From Sediminicola sp963974715 (GTDB lineage Bacteria > Bacteroidota > Bacteroidia > Flavobacteriales > Flavobacteriaceae): DNA of 64,000 nt. The translations under genes were made by a program, and so were the position numbers. The notes beneath the pieces were generated by a model. The model worked only from the letters and a program-made list of their open reading frames with translations. It was not told the origin of the DNA and ran no database searches. Below, piece after piece: positions 45,657 through 54,308 of the stretch (within the stretch, counting starts at the first letter, position 1; each line of letters begins with the position of its first letter). The stretch lies in contig CAXBDK010000018.1 in NCBI GenBank assembly GCA_963974715.1, positions 18,482 through 82,481 on the forward strand, in the 5' to 3' direction.

Positions 45657-46159
45657 TGAAACGCATTGAGTTTTTGCAGCAATTCCTCCGAATCCCAAAC
45701 CATGGCGCCCGTTATCTCCCCTATTTTTTCCCCCTTTTGGTCAAGGATAAAGGTCGTTGGCAGAGCATATATATTTAACTGGGCCAGGCTTCCCGTATAT
45801 CGTACAAACGCGAGATCGAACCCTGTCCTTATCTGAAAGGACCGTATTTGTTCCAAAGATTGGTCCGATGGCAGTAGCAGTACGTATCCCTCTGCTTCCA
45901 ATATCGGCAGGGAACGCATCATGGAAGGCATTTCCGCTACGCAGGGCCTGCACCAGGTCGCCCAAAAACTGAGCAGTATTTTTTTGCCCCTATACCCTTC
46001 CAATGGAACGGTGTTGCCATCCATATCCAAATAAAGATTTTCCCCCTCTGGCCCCGTACTTGAAGGGTCCTGTAAGGTGGGCCCCGAAGGCCGTTTTTCC
46101 ATATTCCCGCATGAGGAACACCAACACAACAGAAGGAGGATAGCGTATATTCTTTTCAT
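45653..46159 (-). CDS. TlpA-family thiol:disulfide oxidoreductase lipoprotein
   Basis: Periplasmic thioredoxin-like protein of 168 residues. The signal MKRIYAILLLLCWCSSC has a lipobox, with Cys17 the likely lipidated residue. The thioredoxin fold begins near LYLDMDGNTVPLEGYRGKK, and the active site is FWATWCRPC (C70, C73). The cis-Pro region reads NIYALPTTFILD. It is the first gene of a pair with the CSCC-containing propeller lipoprotein, and the stop/start overlap makes that protein its most likely partner. Confidence 0.95.
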   Translation of the reverse strand: MKRIYAILLLLCWCSSCGNMEKRPSGPTLQDPSSTGPEGENLYLDMDGNTVPLEGYRGKKILLSFWATWCRPCVAEMPSMMRSLPILEAEGYVLLLPSDQSLEQIRSFQIRTGFDLAFVRYTGSLAQLNIYALPTTFILDQKGEKIGEITGAMVWDSEELLQKLNAFQ

Positions 46160-46240
46160 ATCCTTTATAAATGCTCCTTCAAATCTAGTAAAATATATGC
46201 CATCCCCACGGTCTTCAGGGGCACTTTGATCATTGACCCG

Positions 46241-46891
46241 TTAAAAGGCATCAGTGTCCATGAGAACCGTACGCCGGTTCAGATCTTTTAGGATATCTTC
46301 CAATTTTTGTAGGGGGCCCTTAAAATTTCTCTTGTTCTCTGCCAGGATTGCGGCCGAACATGCGGCCAGGACCAAAATGAACAGCAGGGAAGAAGCTATG
46401 GGATAATCCATTGTTCCTCCCGGCAAAAAGAGCCTGAAGAATATCCAGACGAAGATGGCGGCACTCAAGGGCAGCAGCAGTATTTCATACCTCCTTTTAA
46501 ACCTATAGAAACTGGATAAAAGCGTATGTTGTTCGAGGACATATTCCTTGATGGACAGGTCCGAAGCACTTTGATCATTATGTGCCAAGATCGCCATCCG
46601 TTTGAATTTGAGGAAGAGGACCACTGTAAAGGGCACATACAAAAACATACCCAGTAATGCTGGGAGCAAAACCCCGCTATCTCCCCCATACCTGATCATC
46701 ACATGGCCCAAAAATCCGTATACTATTATTTGATAGGTCAATGATGCCCAAAAGTATTGCATCCCGATGTTCTTCTGTTTCTTGACCTGTCCCTTTAGAA
46801 GGTTTTGCCAGGCTGCCATATCCAGGGGCCCTAAATCCGAATGCGCAGTATCGGTTTTCCAACTACTTTTCAATTTTTCAAAATTTTCCAT
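46241..46891 (-). CDS. Membrane protein co-encoded with ECF sigma factor (possible anti-sigma)
   Basis: Protein of 216 residues with a soluble N-terminal segment (about 1-38) and four transmembrane helices (about 42-65, 72-95, 130-150, 158-180), then a short charged tail. The soluble N-terminus LKSSWKTDTA...DMAAWQNLL resembles proteins that follow ECF sigma genes in Bacteroidota. It starts 3 bases after the sigma gene stop, so a role in holding the sigma factor at the membrane is likely but inferred. No zinc-binding anti-sigma motif is present. Confidence 0.7.
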   Translation of the reverse strand: MENFEKLKSSWKTDTAHSDLGPLDMAAWQNLLKGQVKKQKNIGMQYFWASLTYQIIVYGFLGHVMIRYGGDSGVLLPALLGMFLYVPFTVVLFLKFKRMAILAHNDQSASDLSIKEYVLEQHTLLSSFYRFKRRYEILLLPLSAAIFVWIFFRLFLPGGTMDYPIASSLLFILVLAACSAAILAENKRNFKGPLQKLEDILKDLNRRTVLMDTDAF

Positions 46892-46894
46892 TTA

Positions 46895-47422
46895 TCATAC
46901 TTTATTAATGGTTTGTTCCCAATCCTTTTCAAGTTGTTTTTTTATCCTTACCAGACGCACACTTATGTTGGTCCTGGATAAACCGGTTATTTCCGCAATT
47001 TCTTCATAGCTGAGCTCTTCCAGATATAGCAATATAATACCCTTATTGACCTGGGATAGCTTTCCGATGGCGCTATTGAGCCATAAGAGGGCATTGTTGG
47101 ACGGGGAAACTGCTTCCTCGCCCATCTGCGAATGCTGTGGGGAAAGGGCCACATGTGCGATCCGTTTGCTTTTACCGAAATATGTAAGGGCCGTATTGAG
47201 GCAAACCCTGTACATCCATGTTGAAAACTTGGAATCGCCCCTAAAAGAGGGGTAGCCTTTCCATAAGTGGTATAGCATTTCTTGGATGACATCTTCCCGC
47301 TCCGGTGAATCCCTAAAGTAGATATTGGCCACCTTATGGACAATTCCCAAATTCCTGTTTAAGTCCTCAATAAATGTTTTATCCACAATTACCATTGTTT
47401 TTAGAAGCCCTATAACTTTCAT
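46895..47422 (-). CDS. ECF RNA polymerase sigma factor (sigma-70 family)
   Basis: Sigma factor of 175 residues. Region 2 contains FRDSPEREDVIQEMLYHLWKG and FSTWMYRVCLNTALTYF. Region 4 has LSYEEIAEITGLSRTNISVRL, the helix-turn-helix for the -35 element. A start at 47422 is used; the Met at 47395 is an alternative and would remove a nine-residue non-conserved tail. Operon with the membrane protein at 46241. Stimulus and regulon unknown. Confidence 0.93.
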   Translation of the reverse strand: MKVIGLLKTMVIVDKTFIEDLNRNLGIVHKVANIYFRDSPEREDVIQEMLYHLWKGYPSFRGDSKFSTWMYRVCLNTALTYFGKSKRIAHVALSPQHSQMGEEAVSPSNNALLWLNSAIGKLSQVNKGIILLYLEELSYEEIAEITGLSRTNISVRLVRIKKQLEKDWEQTINKV

Positions 47423-47611
47423 TATAAGTATGTCAACTTCAATAAAAACTACATTTTAAACGTTTTTTTTTAGTTATGGGGCAAGGTCGCAAATCCACAC
47501 TAGCGGAAATGGGGAGTTGCACTCTCAGAGTGTTAAGAACCCCCCTTTTTAAATCGACCCCAGATATTCATTGCCGTAGGTGGCATCAAAGGCGGTTTGG
47601 GAGAGGTATCC

Positions 47612-48250
47612 CTATTGGACCGGTTCACTTTTGTCGTTCAGCTCCCTTAGGAAGCCATCCTTTAAAAAGACAATTTTATCCGCCAACCTCATTACATTTC
47701 CATGATCATGGTCGGTGATGATAAATCCCTTGGAGGGTTTCATTTTATTGATATATCGGATGATATAATCCCGAAGAATGGGCCCCACTCCGTTAAAAGG
47801 CTCGTCCAGAAGTACAAATCGCGCGTTGGAGTGAAGGATCAATAAGATTTCGATAATCCTCCGCTCCCCACCGGAGAGTTCTTGGTTCTCTTTGTTCAGT
47901 AAAGGTATTACATGTTCATTTTTAAACAGGATATCACTGCTTTCCGTGGATAGAAAACACTTTATCAGTGTTCCGATCTTTACATTGTTCGGCAAAAAGT
48001 TGTCCTGTGGCAAAAAGTTTATCAAATTTCTCCCATCGGAAACACTCCGGATTATTTTCCCACCTACCCTTACAAATTTCGAGTCGGCCCGTTCGGTACC
48101 AAAAACTATCTTAAGCAGTGTCGATTTGCCAGAACCGTTACGTCCCATCAGTCCCTTTATTTCCCCATTATTACAGGAGAGGTACACATCGCTCAATAGC
48201 ATCTTGCCGGAATAGGATTTGGTAAGGCTGTCAATATGTAGACCGTTCAT
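47612..48250 (-). CDS. ABC transporter ATP-binding protein
   Basis: ATPase of 212 residues from the start at 48250, which lies in an ATGA overlap with the preceding small membrane gene. Walker A is GRNGSGKST (36-44), Q-loop FLPQDNF, signature LSGGERR, Walker B FVLLDEPF and H-loop ITDHDHGNV. No ATPase partner with a full permease is nearby; the only candidate is the small hydrophobic protein upstream, itself frameshifted. The substrate is unknown. Confidence 0.93.
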   Translation of the reverse strand: MNGLHIDSLTKSYSGKMLLSDVYLSCNNGEIKGLMGRNGSGKSTLLKIVFGTERADSKFVRVGGKIIRSVSDGRNLINFLPQDNFLPNNVKIGTLIKCFLSTESSDILFKNEHVIPLLNKENQELSGGERRIIEILLILHSNARFVLLDEPFNGVGPILRDYIIRYINKMKPSKGFIITDHDHGNVMRLADKIVFLKDGFLRELNDKSEPVQ

Positions 48251-48563
48251 ATCAAAGACACTAAAAGCAAGTTGAGAAACCCTATCAATATAGTGGAAAT
48301 CCACAATTGAAGTTTTCCAAATCCCATATTAAAATAATAGTAATACTCATTTTTATTGTTCATTTCATACATATAGAAATGGACCAATGGCGCTACGATC
48401 AAGAAACAGAACCCCACATTGAGGGGTTTTCCACCGAATAACATTCCCAATGCAATGGATACGGAACAAGAGACAAAGAATATCCTCTTTTGGAATAATA
48501 ATATGGACCTTAATCTTCCCAGAAATGCAATATTTGATCATTAATATTTTCAGGCGTTGGCAT
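48247..48563 (-). pseudogene. Small membrane protein coupled to ABC ATPase, apparent frameshift
   Basis: From ATG at 48563 the frame reads MPTPENINDQILHFWED and hits TAA. In the frame one base back it continues as LRSILLFQKRIFFVSC... through two or three hydrophobic helices to LLLVSLI, whose stop overlaps the ABC ATPase start. One extra T at about 48512 would restore a 105-residue protein (…HFWED-LRSILL…). No ATG exists in the downstream frame before 48444. So this is either a one-base deletion or a sequence error; no slippery heptamer is visible. The family is not recognised, but the coupling to the ATPase suggests a membrane partner. Confidence 0.55.
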
Positions 48564-48794
48564 TGTTTTTATGTACACATGGCATTCAGGTAAAAACTCA
48601 TGCCTTGTCTGCCCACTGTCCAAGCGTCCATTGTCTTTTCCCTAAAATAAGCCGTATTCTAAATTAAGTGTCTGAAAATTTTTAAAACGACTTCGAATGT
48701 TCTCGACAGCGCACCGAATGGAGCCAACTTTTCGTTGCTCCTTTTTCACATAAGAATATCCGCCAGGATGGCCATACCTCTGCCCATCCCATTT

Positions 48795-48974
48795 TCAATG
48801 TCTATCCCTCTTCTTTTTCCTTCTCCAAATGATATAAAAGATGATCATCAGGATAGGCAGAACGATATATACCGCTACATCAAATATACTGGTGAGATCG
48901 ATGGGGCCATTGTCATCTGGGTTGCGTGTCCCTATTGGTAATTGTGCCAATAAACAGTACGGTCCTTTCAACAT
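48795..48974 (-). CDS. Small single-pass membrane protein (59 residues)
   Basis: A short frame reads MLKGPYCLLAQLPIGTRNPD, then DNGPIDLTSIFDVAVYIVLP, ILMIIFYIIWRRKKKRDRH. It has a Gly/Pro/Asp-rich N-terminal motif (PIGTRNPDDNGPIDL), one transmembrane helix (about 32-49) and a basic tail. I have seen this pattern in short flavobacterial proteins, often mis-annotated as 'adenylosuccinate synthetase'; the function is unknown. It lies between the ABC gene and the SDR gene with its own leader. Confidence 0.7.
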   Translation of the reverse strand: MLKGPYCLLAQLPIGTRNPDDNGPIDLTSIFDVAVYIVLPILMIIFYIIWRRKKKRDRH

Positions 48975-49178
48975 TTTTTTATTCTACAAGTTACAAATTA
49001 TTAGTGGACCCAAAGCCACTTTTCCGTTCAATTTAGGGTTTTACAAAGGCAGGCACAGTAGCTATTGCTTCAAAGAGCGCAATTATTCCCAATTCGGATA
49101 CAGATGTTCCCGATTTGGCTACAGGCATAAGCACGCTTATTTGGAACTTTGTTTCAACAATCCATAATAAGATAGATC

Positions 49179-49970
49179 ATGCCATCAAAGGAAACAGGGG
49201 CTTCAGCCTCCAAAACAATTTCGGAAAATAAAATTGCCCTTGTTACGGGCGCCAATAAAGGGGTCGGATTTCAAATTGCCAAAGCCCTTTCCAATAACGG
49301 TTACATCGTGTACATTGCTTCCCGGAACCTAAAAAATGGGGCAGCTGCGGCAACCGAAATCGGGGGGAAAGCACGTGCCGTACAACTGGACGTGACCGAC
49401 CCTATTGCCATCCGAAAAGCCGTTTTACAACTAGCGCAGGATTTCGGCCATCTGAATCTACTTGTCAACAATGCCGGTATTTCCCATGCAGGGGGACCCG
49501 ACCGTACGCTGGAAGATATCATGGCCGCCAACCGCGCCAGCATTGCTTCCCTTGACGAAATGCGTACCGTTTGGGAAACCAATGTTTTTGGTGCACTTGC
49601 CGTAACACAGGCCTTTATTCCATTGCTAAAAAATGCGAAGTCCGCCCGCATCGTAAACGTATCGAGCGGATTGGGATCCCTTCAACTTAATATGGATCCG
49701 GGCAATCCATGGCGCAAACATTTCGAAGTGGTGTACGGTGCCTCCAAAACGGCGCTCAATGCCATTACCGTGGCCCTGGCCATTGAACTGGAAGAGAGCA
49801 ACATTAAAGTAAATGCGGTAACGCCAAGCTTTACCGCTACGGCGCTCAACAATTTTCAGGGCACGGATTCCGTAGAGGTCGGTTCGCGGGAGCCGGTTCG
49901 GGTGGCCTTGGAGGAAGATGGGCCAACCGGAACGTTTACAGGTCCTGACCGAGAAGTTTTTCCTTGGTAG
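49179..49970 (+). CDS. SDR-family NAD(P)-dependent oxidoreductase
   Basis: Short-chain dehydrogenase of 263 residues. Cofactor motif TGANKGVGFQIAKAL, LLVNNAG, catalytic Ser in VNVSSGLGSL and Tyr/Lys in YGASKTALNA. It is of the carbonyl-reductase-like group that acts on diverse aldehydes and ketones; substrate unknown. An AraC-type regulator follows on the same strand after a hairpin and probably responds to the same compound. Confidence 0.94.
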   Translation: MPSKETGASASKTISENKIALVTGANKGVGFQIAKALSNNGYIVYIASRNLKNGAAAATEIGGKARAVQLDVTDPIAIRKAVLQLAQDFGHLNLLVNNAGISHAGGPDRTLEDIMAANRASIASLDEMRTVWETNVFGALAVTQAFIPLLKNAKSARIVNVSSGLGSLQLNMDPGNPWRKHFEVVYGASKTALNAITVALAIELEESNIKVNAVTPSFTATALNNFQGTDSVEVGSREPVRVALEEDGPTGTFTGPDREVFPW

Positions 49971-49991
49971 ATAATTGTAAAGTCCCCAAAA

Positions 49992-50018
49992 ACCTATGGT
50001 CGGAAACTCCCCATAGGT
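49992..50018. terminator. Hairpin between SDR and AraC genes
   Basis: ACCTATGG (49992-49999) pairs perfectly with CCATAGGT (50011-50018) over an 11-base loop, 22 bases after the SDR stop. On the plus strand the tail is CTTAATTT; on the minus strand it is a TTTTT run. Terminator or attenuator. Confidence 0.5.
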
Positions 50019-50041
50019 CTTAATTTATGTACATTTAAAAT

Positions 50042-50959
50042 ATGGGAAAAGAAGAGCAGCTTATACGGTTCCGTTCCATTACCGAAATACACAAGGCATT
50101 CGGGATGCCCAAACCCAAACATCCGTTGGTGAGCCTGACGCATTTTGACAAGGATCACCAACTGAATCCGGATAAGGTGCCCGGTTACGATGTGCTGAGT
50201 TTTTATAAGATCACCTTTATATTGGAAAGTACGGGAAGACTTAAATATGGCCAGCATTATTACGATTTCGAGGACGGTGGCATGTTGTTCCTAGCACCCA
50301 ACCAATTAGTGGGCAGTTCGGAGAACAGCGGCGATACGGATTGTTATATACTATTGCTCCATCCCGACTTTTTATACGGCTATCCGTTGGCAACAAGGAT
50401 AAAACAGTACAAATATTTTTCTTATTCGGTAAATGAGGCCCTCCATTTGTCCAACGAAGAAAAGGATACCATTCTTTCGGTATACGCCATTATCGAAAGG
50501 GAGCTCAAAAACAGGATAGATGAGTTCAGTCAAGAAGTTATTATTGCCCAGATAGCGCTTTTGTTAAGTTACGTCAACCGTTTTTACAAACGACAGTTCA
50601 TTACCCGAAAGGCCGCCAGCAGCGATATATTACAAAGAACGGAGGCCATTCTGGACGATTATTTCAACGGTGAACAAACGCTTCGACACGGCATCCCCAC
50701 GGTGGAATTCCTTTCGTCGCAATTGAACGTATCGCCCGGCTATCTGAGCGATATGCTGCGTTCATTGATAGGTAAGGGCGCAAAGCGGTACATTCAGGAA
50801 AAACTGATCGAAAAAGCCAAGGAAAGGCTGTCCACCACACAACTGACCGTGAGCGAAATTGCCTATGGATTGGGATTTGAGCATTCCCAGAGCTTCAACA
50901 AATTGTTCAAGACCAAGACGCTGCAAACACCTATGGAATTCAGGGCAACTTTCAATTAA
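50042..50959 (+). CDS. AraC-family transcriptional regulator
   Basis: Regulator of 305 residues. The N-terminal cupin-like sensing domain (about 35-160) includes YYDFEDGGMLFLAPNQ. The C-terminal AraC domain (about 205-305) has VEFLSSQLNVSPGYLSDMLR for the first and VSEIAYGLGFEHSQSFNKLF for the second helix-turn-helix, the latter being the family signature. Probably controls the upstream SDR gene. Confidence 0.94.
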   Translation: MGKEEQLIRFRSITEIHKAFGMPKPKHPLVSLTHFDKDHQLNPDKVPGYDVLSFYKITFILESTGRLKYGQHYYDFEDGGMLFLAPNQLVGSSENSGDTDCYILLLHPDFLYGYPLATRIKQYKYFSYSVNEALHLSNEEKDTILSVYAIIERELKNRIDEFSQEVIIAQIALLLSYVNRFYKRQFITRKAASSDILQRTEAILDDYFNGEQTLRHGIPTVEFLSSQLNVSPGYLSDMLRSLIGKGAKRYIQEKLIEKAKERLSTTQLTVSEIAYGLGFEHSQSFNKLFKTKTLQTPMEFRATFN

Positions 50960-51169
50960 ATTTCACAAGCCTTTGGGACATTCGCGGTATAAATTCATTT
51001 AAAAGGTCAACTATACGATCCCTTTTCCCGTGGCACACCTGCGATTGACGGCATCCCATTTTATCTTTGTGTTTCGCCCCCGCATCCGCATCTGCACAAT
51101 GGCCTTATGGGAAGCCCAATAGGGAATTATAAAGAAGTGTAAAAACATGCTTCACTCTTGGAGCAATGG

Positions 51170-51598
51170 TCAATGAACATTAGCTTCATCATCAGCCGGT
51201 AGCGTATCCATAATATTCTTCAGAAATTTCGTTTTGTTCTTTTTCACTTCCTTGAGAAAAGGCGAAGATCCATCCGAGCCGGATACATACTTTACTCCCC
51301 AAAGGGCTATTTCAATTAAGGCAGGTATTAAATCGATACCTTTTGGGCTAAGCCTATAAAGTCCTTTCACCTTATTGTCCGGATAGGGTAACTTGATGAT
51401 TATTCCATTTTCCTCCAATAGCTGTAACCTGTTCGCCAATATGTTGGTTGCTATTTTTTCCTCAGACTTTGTAAAATCACCGTACGTACGGGTTTTGTAA
51501 AGCATTAGATCCCTCACGATCAATAGCGACCATCGGTCCCCGAAAATATCCAATGATGAACTGATTGGACAATCGGAGCGGTTTTTATTTGGTCTCAT
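51170..51598 (-). CDS. HxlR-family transcriptional regulator
   Basis: Winged-helix regulator of 142 residues with the HxlR start CPISSSLDIFGDRWSLLIVRDLM and wing region ILANRLQLLEENGIIIKLPYP, YRLSPKGIDLIP. The conserved N-terminal Cys (about 10) is a redox sensor in some relatives (for example quinone-sensing QorR/YodB). It is divergent from a run of three oxidoreductases, and the shared promoter region holds repeats, so it probably represses them and itself. Confidence 0.93.
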   Translation of the reverse strand: MRPNKNRSDCPISSSLDIFGDRWSLLIVRDLMLYKTRTYGDFTKSEEKIATNILANRLQLLEENGIIIKLPYPDNKVKGLYRLSPKGIDLIPALIEIALWGVKYVSGSDGSSPFLKEVKKNKTKFLKNIMDTLPADDEANVH

Positions 51599-51616
51599 AA
51601 CAATTATATATTTTTT

Positions 51617-51691
51617 ACTTGCATATTAAAAGTAATTATTTATTTTTACACTTTCATTTTGCAAGTAATTATTATCATTTTACCACTTGCA
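51617..51691. promoter_or_regulatory. Repeated motifs in the HxlR/NmrA divergent promoter
   Basis: ACTTGCA occurs at 51617-51623 and 51685-51691 and inverted as TGCAAGT at 51660-51666. AAGTAATTATT occurs at 51630-51640 and 51663-51673, 33 bases (about three helical turns) apart. This looks like a multi-site operator for the adjacent HxlR protein. Confidence 0.5.
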
Positions 51692-51734
51692 AATAAAAAG
51701 CAAATTTAATCATTTGAAATAAAAATATTACATC

Positions 51735-52604
51735 ATGACAAAAATTTTAGTGACAGGAGCTACAGGAGTAGTTGGAAAGGGTACAGTTGGCCATCTATTA
51801 AAAAAAGGGGTGCCCGCCAGCCAAATTATCGGACTTTCCCGAAAAAAAGAAAACCTGGAAGACTTAGCTGCGAAAGGCGTAGAGGTACGAGAAGGTGATT
51901 ATTCCGATTATGGTTCCCTACTACGTGCATTTGAAGGTGTTGATAAAATCATGCTAACCAGTGCAATCGCTTTTACAGACCGATCTACCCAACATTATAA
52001 TGTAATCACCGCTGCCCGACAGGCCGGTGTTAAGCACTTGGTATATATGGCGATCATGCGCAGGGATGGTTCAGGACGTATTATGCCCGAAGTTACCGAA
52101 TCGGACCTGTTTACGGAACAAGTACTTAGATCCTCAGGGCTTGATTTTACCATTTTGTACCACCCGCCCTTTGCCGACCTTTTATCGTTCTACTATAGTC
52201 CCGATCCTTATGAAAATGGAATAAAAGTTCCTGCAAAAAATGGAAAAATGGCCCCTGCAACAAGGGATGAATTGGCGGAAGCCCACGCTGAAATACTTAC
52301 TACCGCGGGACACGAAAATAAAACCTATTCATTAGGTGGCTCCGATGCCATTTCGTTTTCCGACATAGCAAAAATTCTTTCGGAAATAAAAGGGCAGCCC
52401 GTTCCTTTTACCACCATTACCGCGGAAGAATATATTGATGGGATGGTTGCCCAAGGAGTCGCTCGTCATGTTGCCGAATTTATCACGGGTTGGGTATTGG
52501 CAATTGAAGGAGGTGAATTTGAACATCGATCAGGTGATTTGGAGCGGTTATTGGGTAGAAGGACAAAAACTTTCAGGGAGCTCATGGAAACAACTTTAGC
52601 TTAG
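51735..52604 (+). CDS. NmrA-like NAD(P)-binding oxidoreductase (QorB-type)
   Basis: Atypical SDR of 289 residues with the glycine motif VTGATGVVGKGTVGHLL and an NmrA-like body (LLRAFEGVDKIMLTSAIAF, later DAISFSDIAKILSEI and EYIDGMVAQGVARHV). Closest in outline to QOR2/QorB-type NADPH:quinone oxidoreductases. First gene of a three-gene plus-strand group under the divergent HxlR regulator. Codon use is more AT-rich than in the first 45 kb. Confidence 0.92.
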   Translation: MTKILVTGATGVVGKGTVGHLLKKGVPASQIIGLSRKKENLEDLAAKGVEVREGDYSDYGSLLRAFEGVDKIMLTSAIAFTDRSTQHYNVITAARQAGVKHLVYMAIMRRDGSGRIMPEVTESDLFTEQVLRSSGLDFTILYHPPFADLLSFYYSPDPYENGIKVPAKNGKMAPATRDELAEAHAEILTTAGHENKTYSLGGSDAISFSDIAKILSEIKGQPVPFTTITAEEYIDGMVAQGVARHVAEFITGWVLAIEGGEFEHRSGDLERLLGRRTKTFRELMETTLA

Positions 52605-52698
52605 AGTACTTGCGGGTCATAAACAAAGTGGTGACAGAAAATATATCCGTTCGGCCACTTCCATTTAAGTCCATCAGATTTTAACTGTAAAAAAACGT

Positions 52699-53295
52699 AT
52701 GAAAATAGGAATTATTGGTGCAGGACAGATTGGCCGGGCACTCGCACAGAAATTGGTAAGCGCAGGCTATCCTGTTGTCATTTCCAATTCAAGAGGAATT
52801 GAATCATTACAACCCTATGTGGAAGAACTCGGAACGTTGGCCAAAGCTGGCACAAACGAAGATGCCTGTGATGCAGATGTAGTTATTTTAGCTGTGATGT
52901 GGTGGCATATACCCGATGTCCTAAATAAGCTAAAGAAACAGCTTAAAGGAAAAATAGTCGTTGATGTAAGTAATAATTTTACAAAGAACGGCGATTCTCC
53001 CAAATTGGAAAAGCCAACGGGTGTTATCGTAGCAGAACTAATACCTGATACTAAAATCGTCAAAGCATTCAACCATTTATTTGGCAAGTGGATCGAAGCA
53101 GACCCTAGAGTAGCGAACGGCAAACGTGTCAGCTTTATTTCAGGGGACCACCCATCTGCCAAAGAGACCGTGGGGAAAATAATAACAGAGTTAGGATTTA
53201 AGGTGGTCGACCTTGGTAACCTGGAACAGGGGGGGCGCATAACCGATGTTGGAAATGCCTTATCTGCGCTGAATTTGGTGAGTTACCCAAATTAA
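52699..53295 (+). CDS. NADP-binding F420-reductase-like protein
   Basis: Rossmann protein of 198 residues of the NADPH:F420 oxidoreductase-like (PF03807 coenzyme-F420-dependent) family: IGIIGAGQIGRALAQKLVSA, PVVISNSRG and DVVILAVMWWHIPDVL. F420 is not expected in this phylum, so the name describes the fold; it probably uses NADP(H). The C-terminal part VKAFNHLFGKW is typical. Lies 94 bases after the NmrA-like gene and 17 bases before the quinone-oxidoreductase gene. Confidence 0.9.
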   Translation: MKIGIIGAGQIGRALAQKLVSAGYPVVISNSRGIESLQPYVEELGTLAKAGTNEDACDADVVILAVMWWHIPDVLNKLKKQLKGKIVVDVSNNFTKNGDSPKLEKPTGVIVAELIPDTKIVKAFNHLFGKWIEADPRVANGKRVSFISGDHPSAKETVGKIITELGFKVVDLGNLEQGGRITDVGNALSALNLVSYPN

Positions 53296-53312
53296 CTTTA
53301 ATAACAATTTTC

Positions 53313-54308
53313 ATGAAAGCATTGGTTTATCGTCATAAAAACACCCTAGATGACTTTGGAATAAGGTTGGAAGAAGTTGCCGATCCGAAAATCAGGGAAA
53401 CCGACATTTTAGTCCGTGTCAAAGCATTCGGGATCAATCCTGGAGAGGCACTGTTTAGGCGGATTTTGGACGCACCCAAAGGTAGATACAGAATTTTGGG
53501 ATATGAGTTTAGCGGGATAGTGGAGCAAACGGGAACAAAAGCAACTGGGTTCAACATAGGTGACCGGGTTTTCGGTCTTGGCGATACTACAAGACAAGGT
53601 GCCTATGCCGAGCTTATAGCTGTAGATCACCGTTCCATAGCGAAAATTCCGGACTTTGTACCTTTTGATCATGCGGCGGCGGTTCCAGTAGCCACGGTGA
53701 CCGCTTATCAGTCATTGTTCCGCTTTAACAATGGGATACCCCCCAATGTTAAGAACGTTTTAGTTTTGGGAGCAGCAGGGGGTGTGGGATCAATGGCAAT
53801 TCAGCTATTAAAAGCAAAGACGGATGTAAAGGTCATTGCCACCGCTTCCAGACCTGACTCCCAGAGCTGGGTAAAGGAACTTGGAGCGGATATTATTGTG
53901 GATCACCACTCGGATGTTATAAACCAATTGAAAAGTGCAGGAATTGATCAGGTTGATTTTGTCTTTGCGGTCAATGGTCTGAAAAATGCCATATCCTGGC
54001 TTCCAGAGGTCATCAAACCTTACGGCTATCTTGCAGCAATCGAAGGAAATAGCGATATAGATCTCTGGCAGTTGATGGACAAATCCGTAACTGTTTTTTT
54101 GGAAATGGTTTTTTCCAGGTCGCTTTTTGGGGTAGATCAAGAAAGTCAGGGAGCTATATTACGTGAATTGATCGGACTTTTAATTGAAGGTAAAATCAAG
54201 TCTCCCGTTAAGAAGACATTTAACGGTTTGAGCGTGGGTACTATTTTTAAGGCGCATACCATACTTGAACAAAGGAACACAATAGGTAAAATCACAATAA
54301 ACCTTTAA
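53313..54308 (+). CDS. Zinc-type alcohol dehydrogenase / quinone oxidoreductase-like protein
   Basis: Medium-chain dehydrogenase of 331 residues without the structural-zinc Cys cluster, as in quinone oxidoreductases. N-terminal GroES-like fold (GINPGEALFRRI), then NIGDRVFGLGDTTRQGAYAE and the cofactor motif VLGAAGGVGSMAIQLLKA. Third enzyme of the HxlR-linked group; together they suggest reduction of quinones or other electrophiles. Confidence 0.93.
   Translation: MKALVYRHKNTLDDFGIRLEEVADPKIRETDILVRVKAFGINPGEALFRRILDAPKGRYRILGYEFSGIVEQTGTKATGFNIGDRVFGLGDTTRQGAYAELIAVDHRSIAKIPDFVPFDHAAAVPVATVTAYQSLFRFNNGIPPNVKNVLVLGAAGGVGSMAIQLLKAKTDVKVIATASRPDSQSWVKELGADIIVDHHSDVINQLKSAGIDQVDFVFAVNGLKNAISWLPEVIKPYGYLAAIEGNSDIDLWQLMDKSVTVFLEMVFSRSLFGVDQESQGAILRELIGLLIEGKIKSPVKKTFNGLSVGTIFKAHTILEQRNTIGKITINL

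Noticed and set aside
47520..47532. CACTCT-C-AGAGTG palindrome downstream of the ABC gene
   Set aside because: Short and without an adjacent T-run; not enough for a terminator call.
48900..49240. Plus-strand frames before the SDR gene
   Set aside because: Open only by chance; the 59-residue minus-strand protein explains 48795-48974 and the rest lacks starts.
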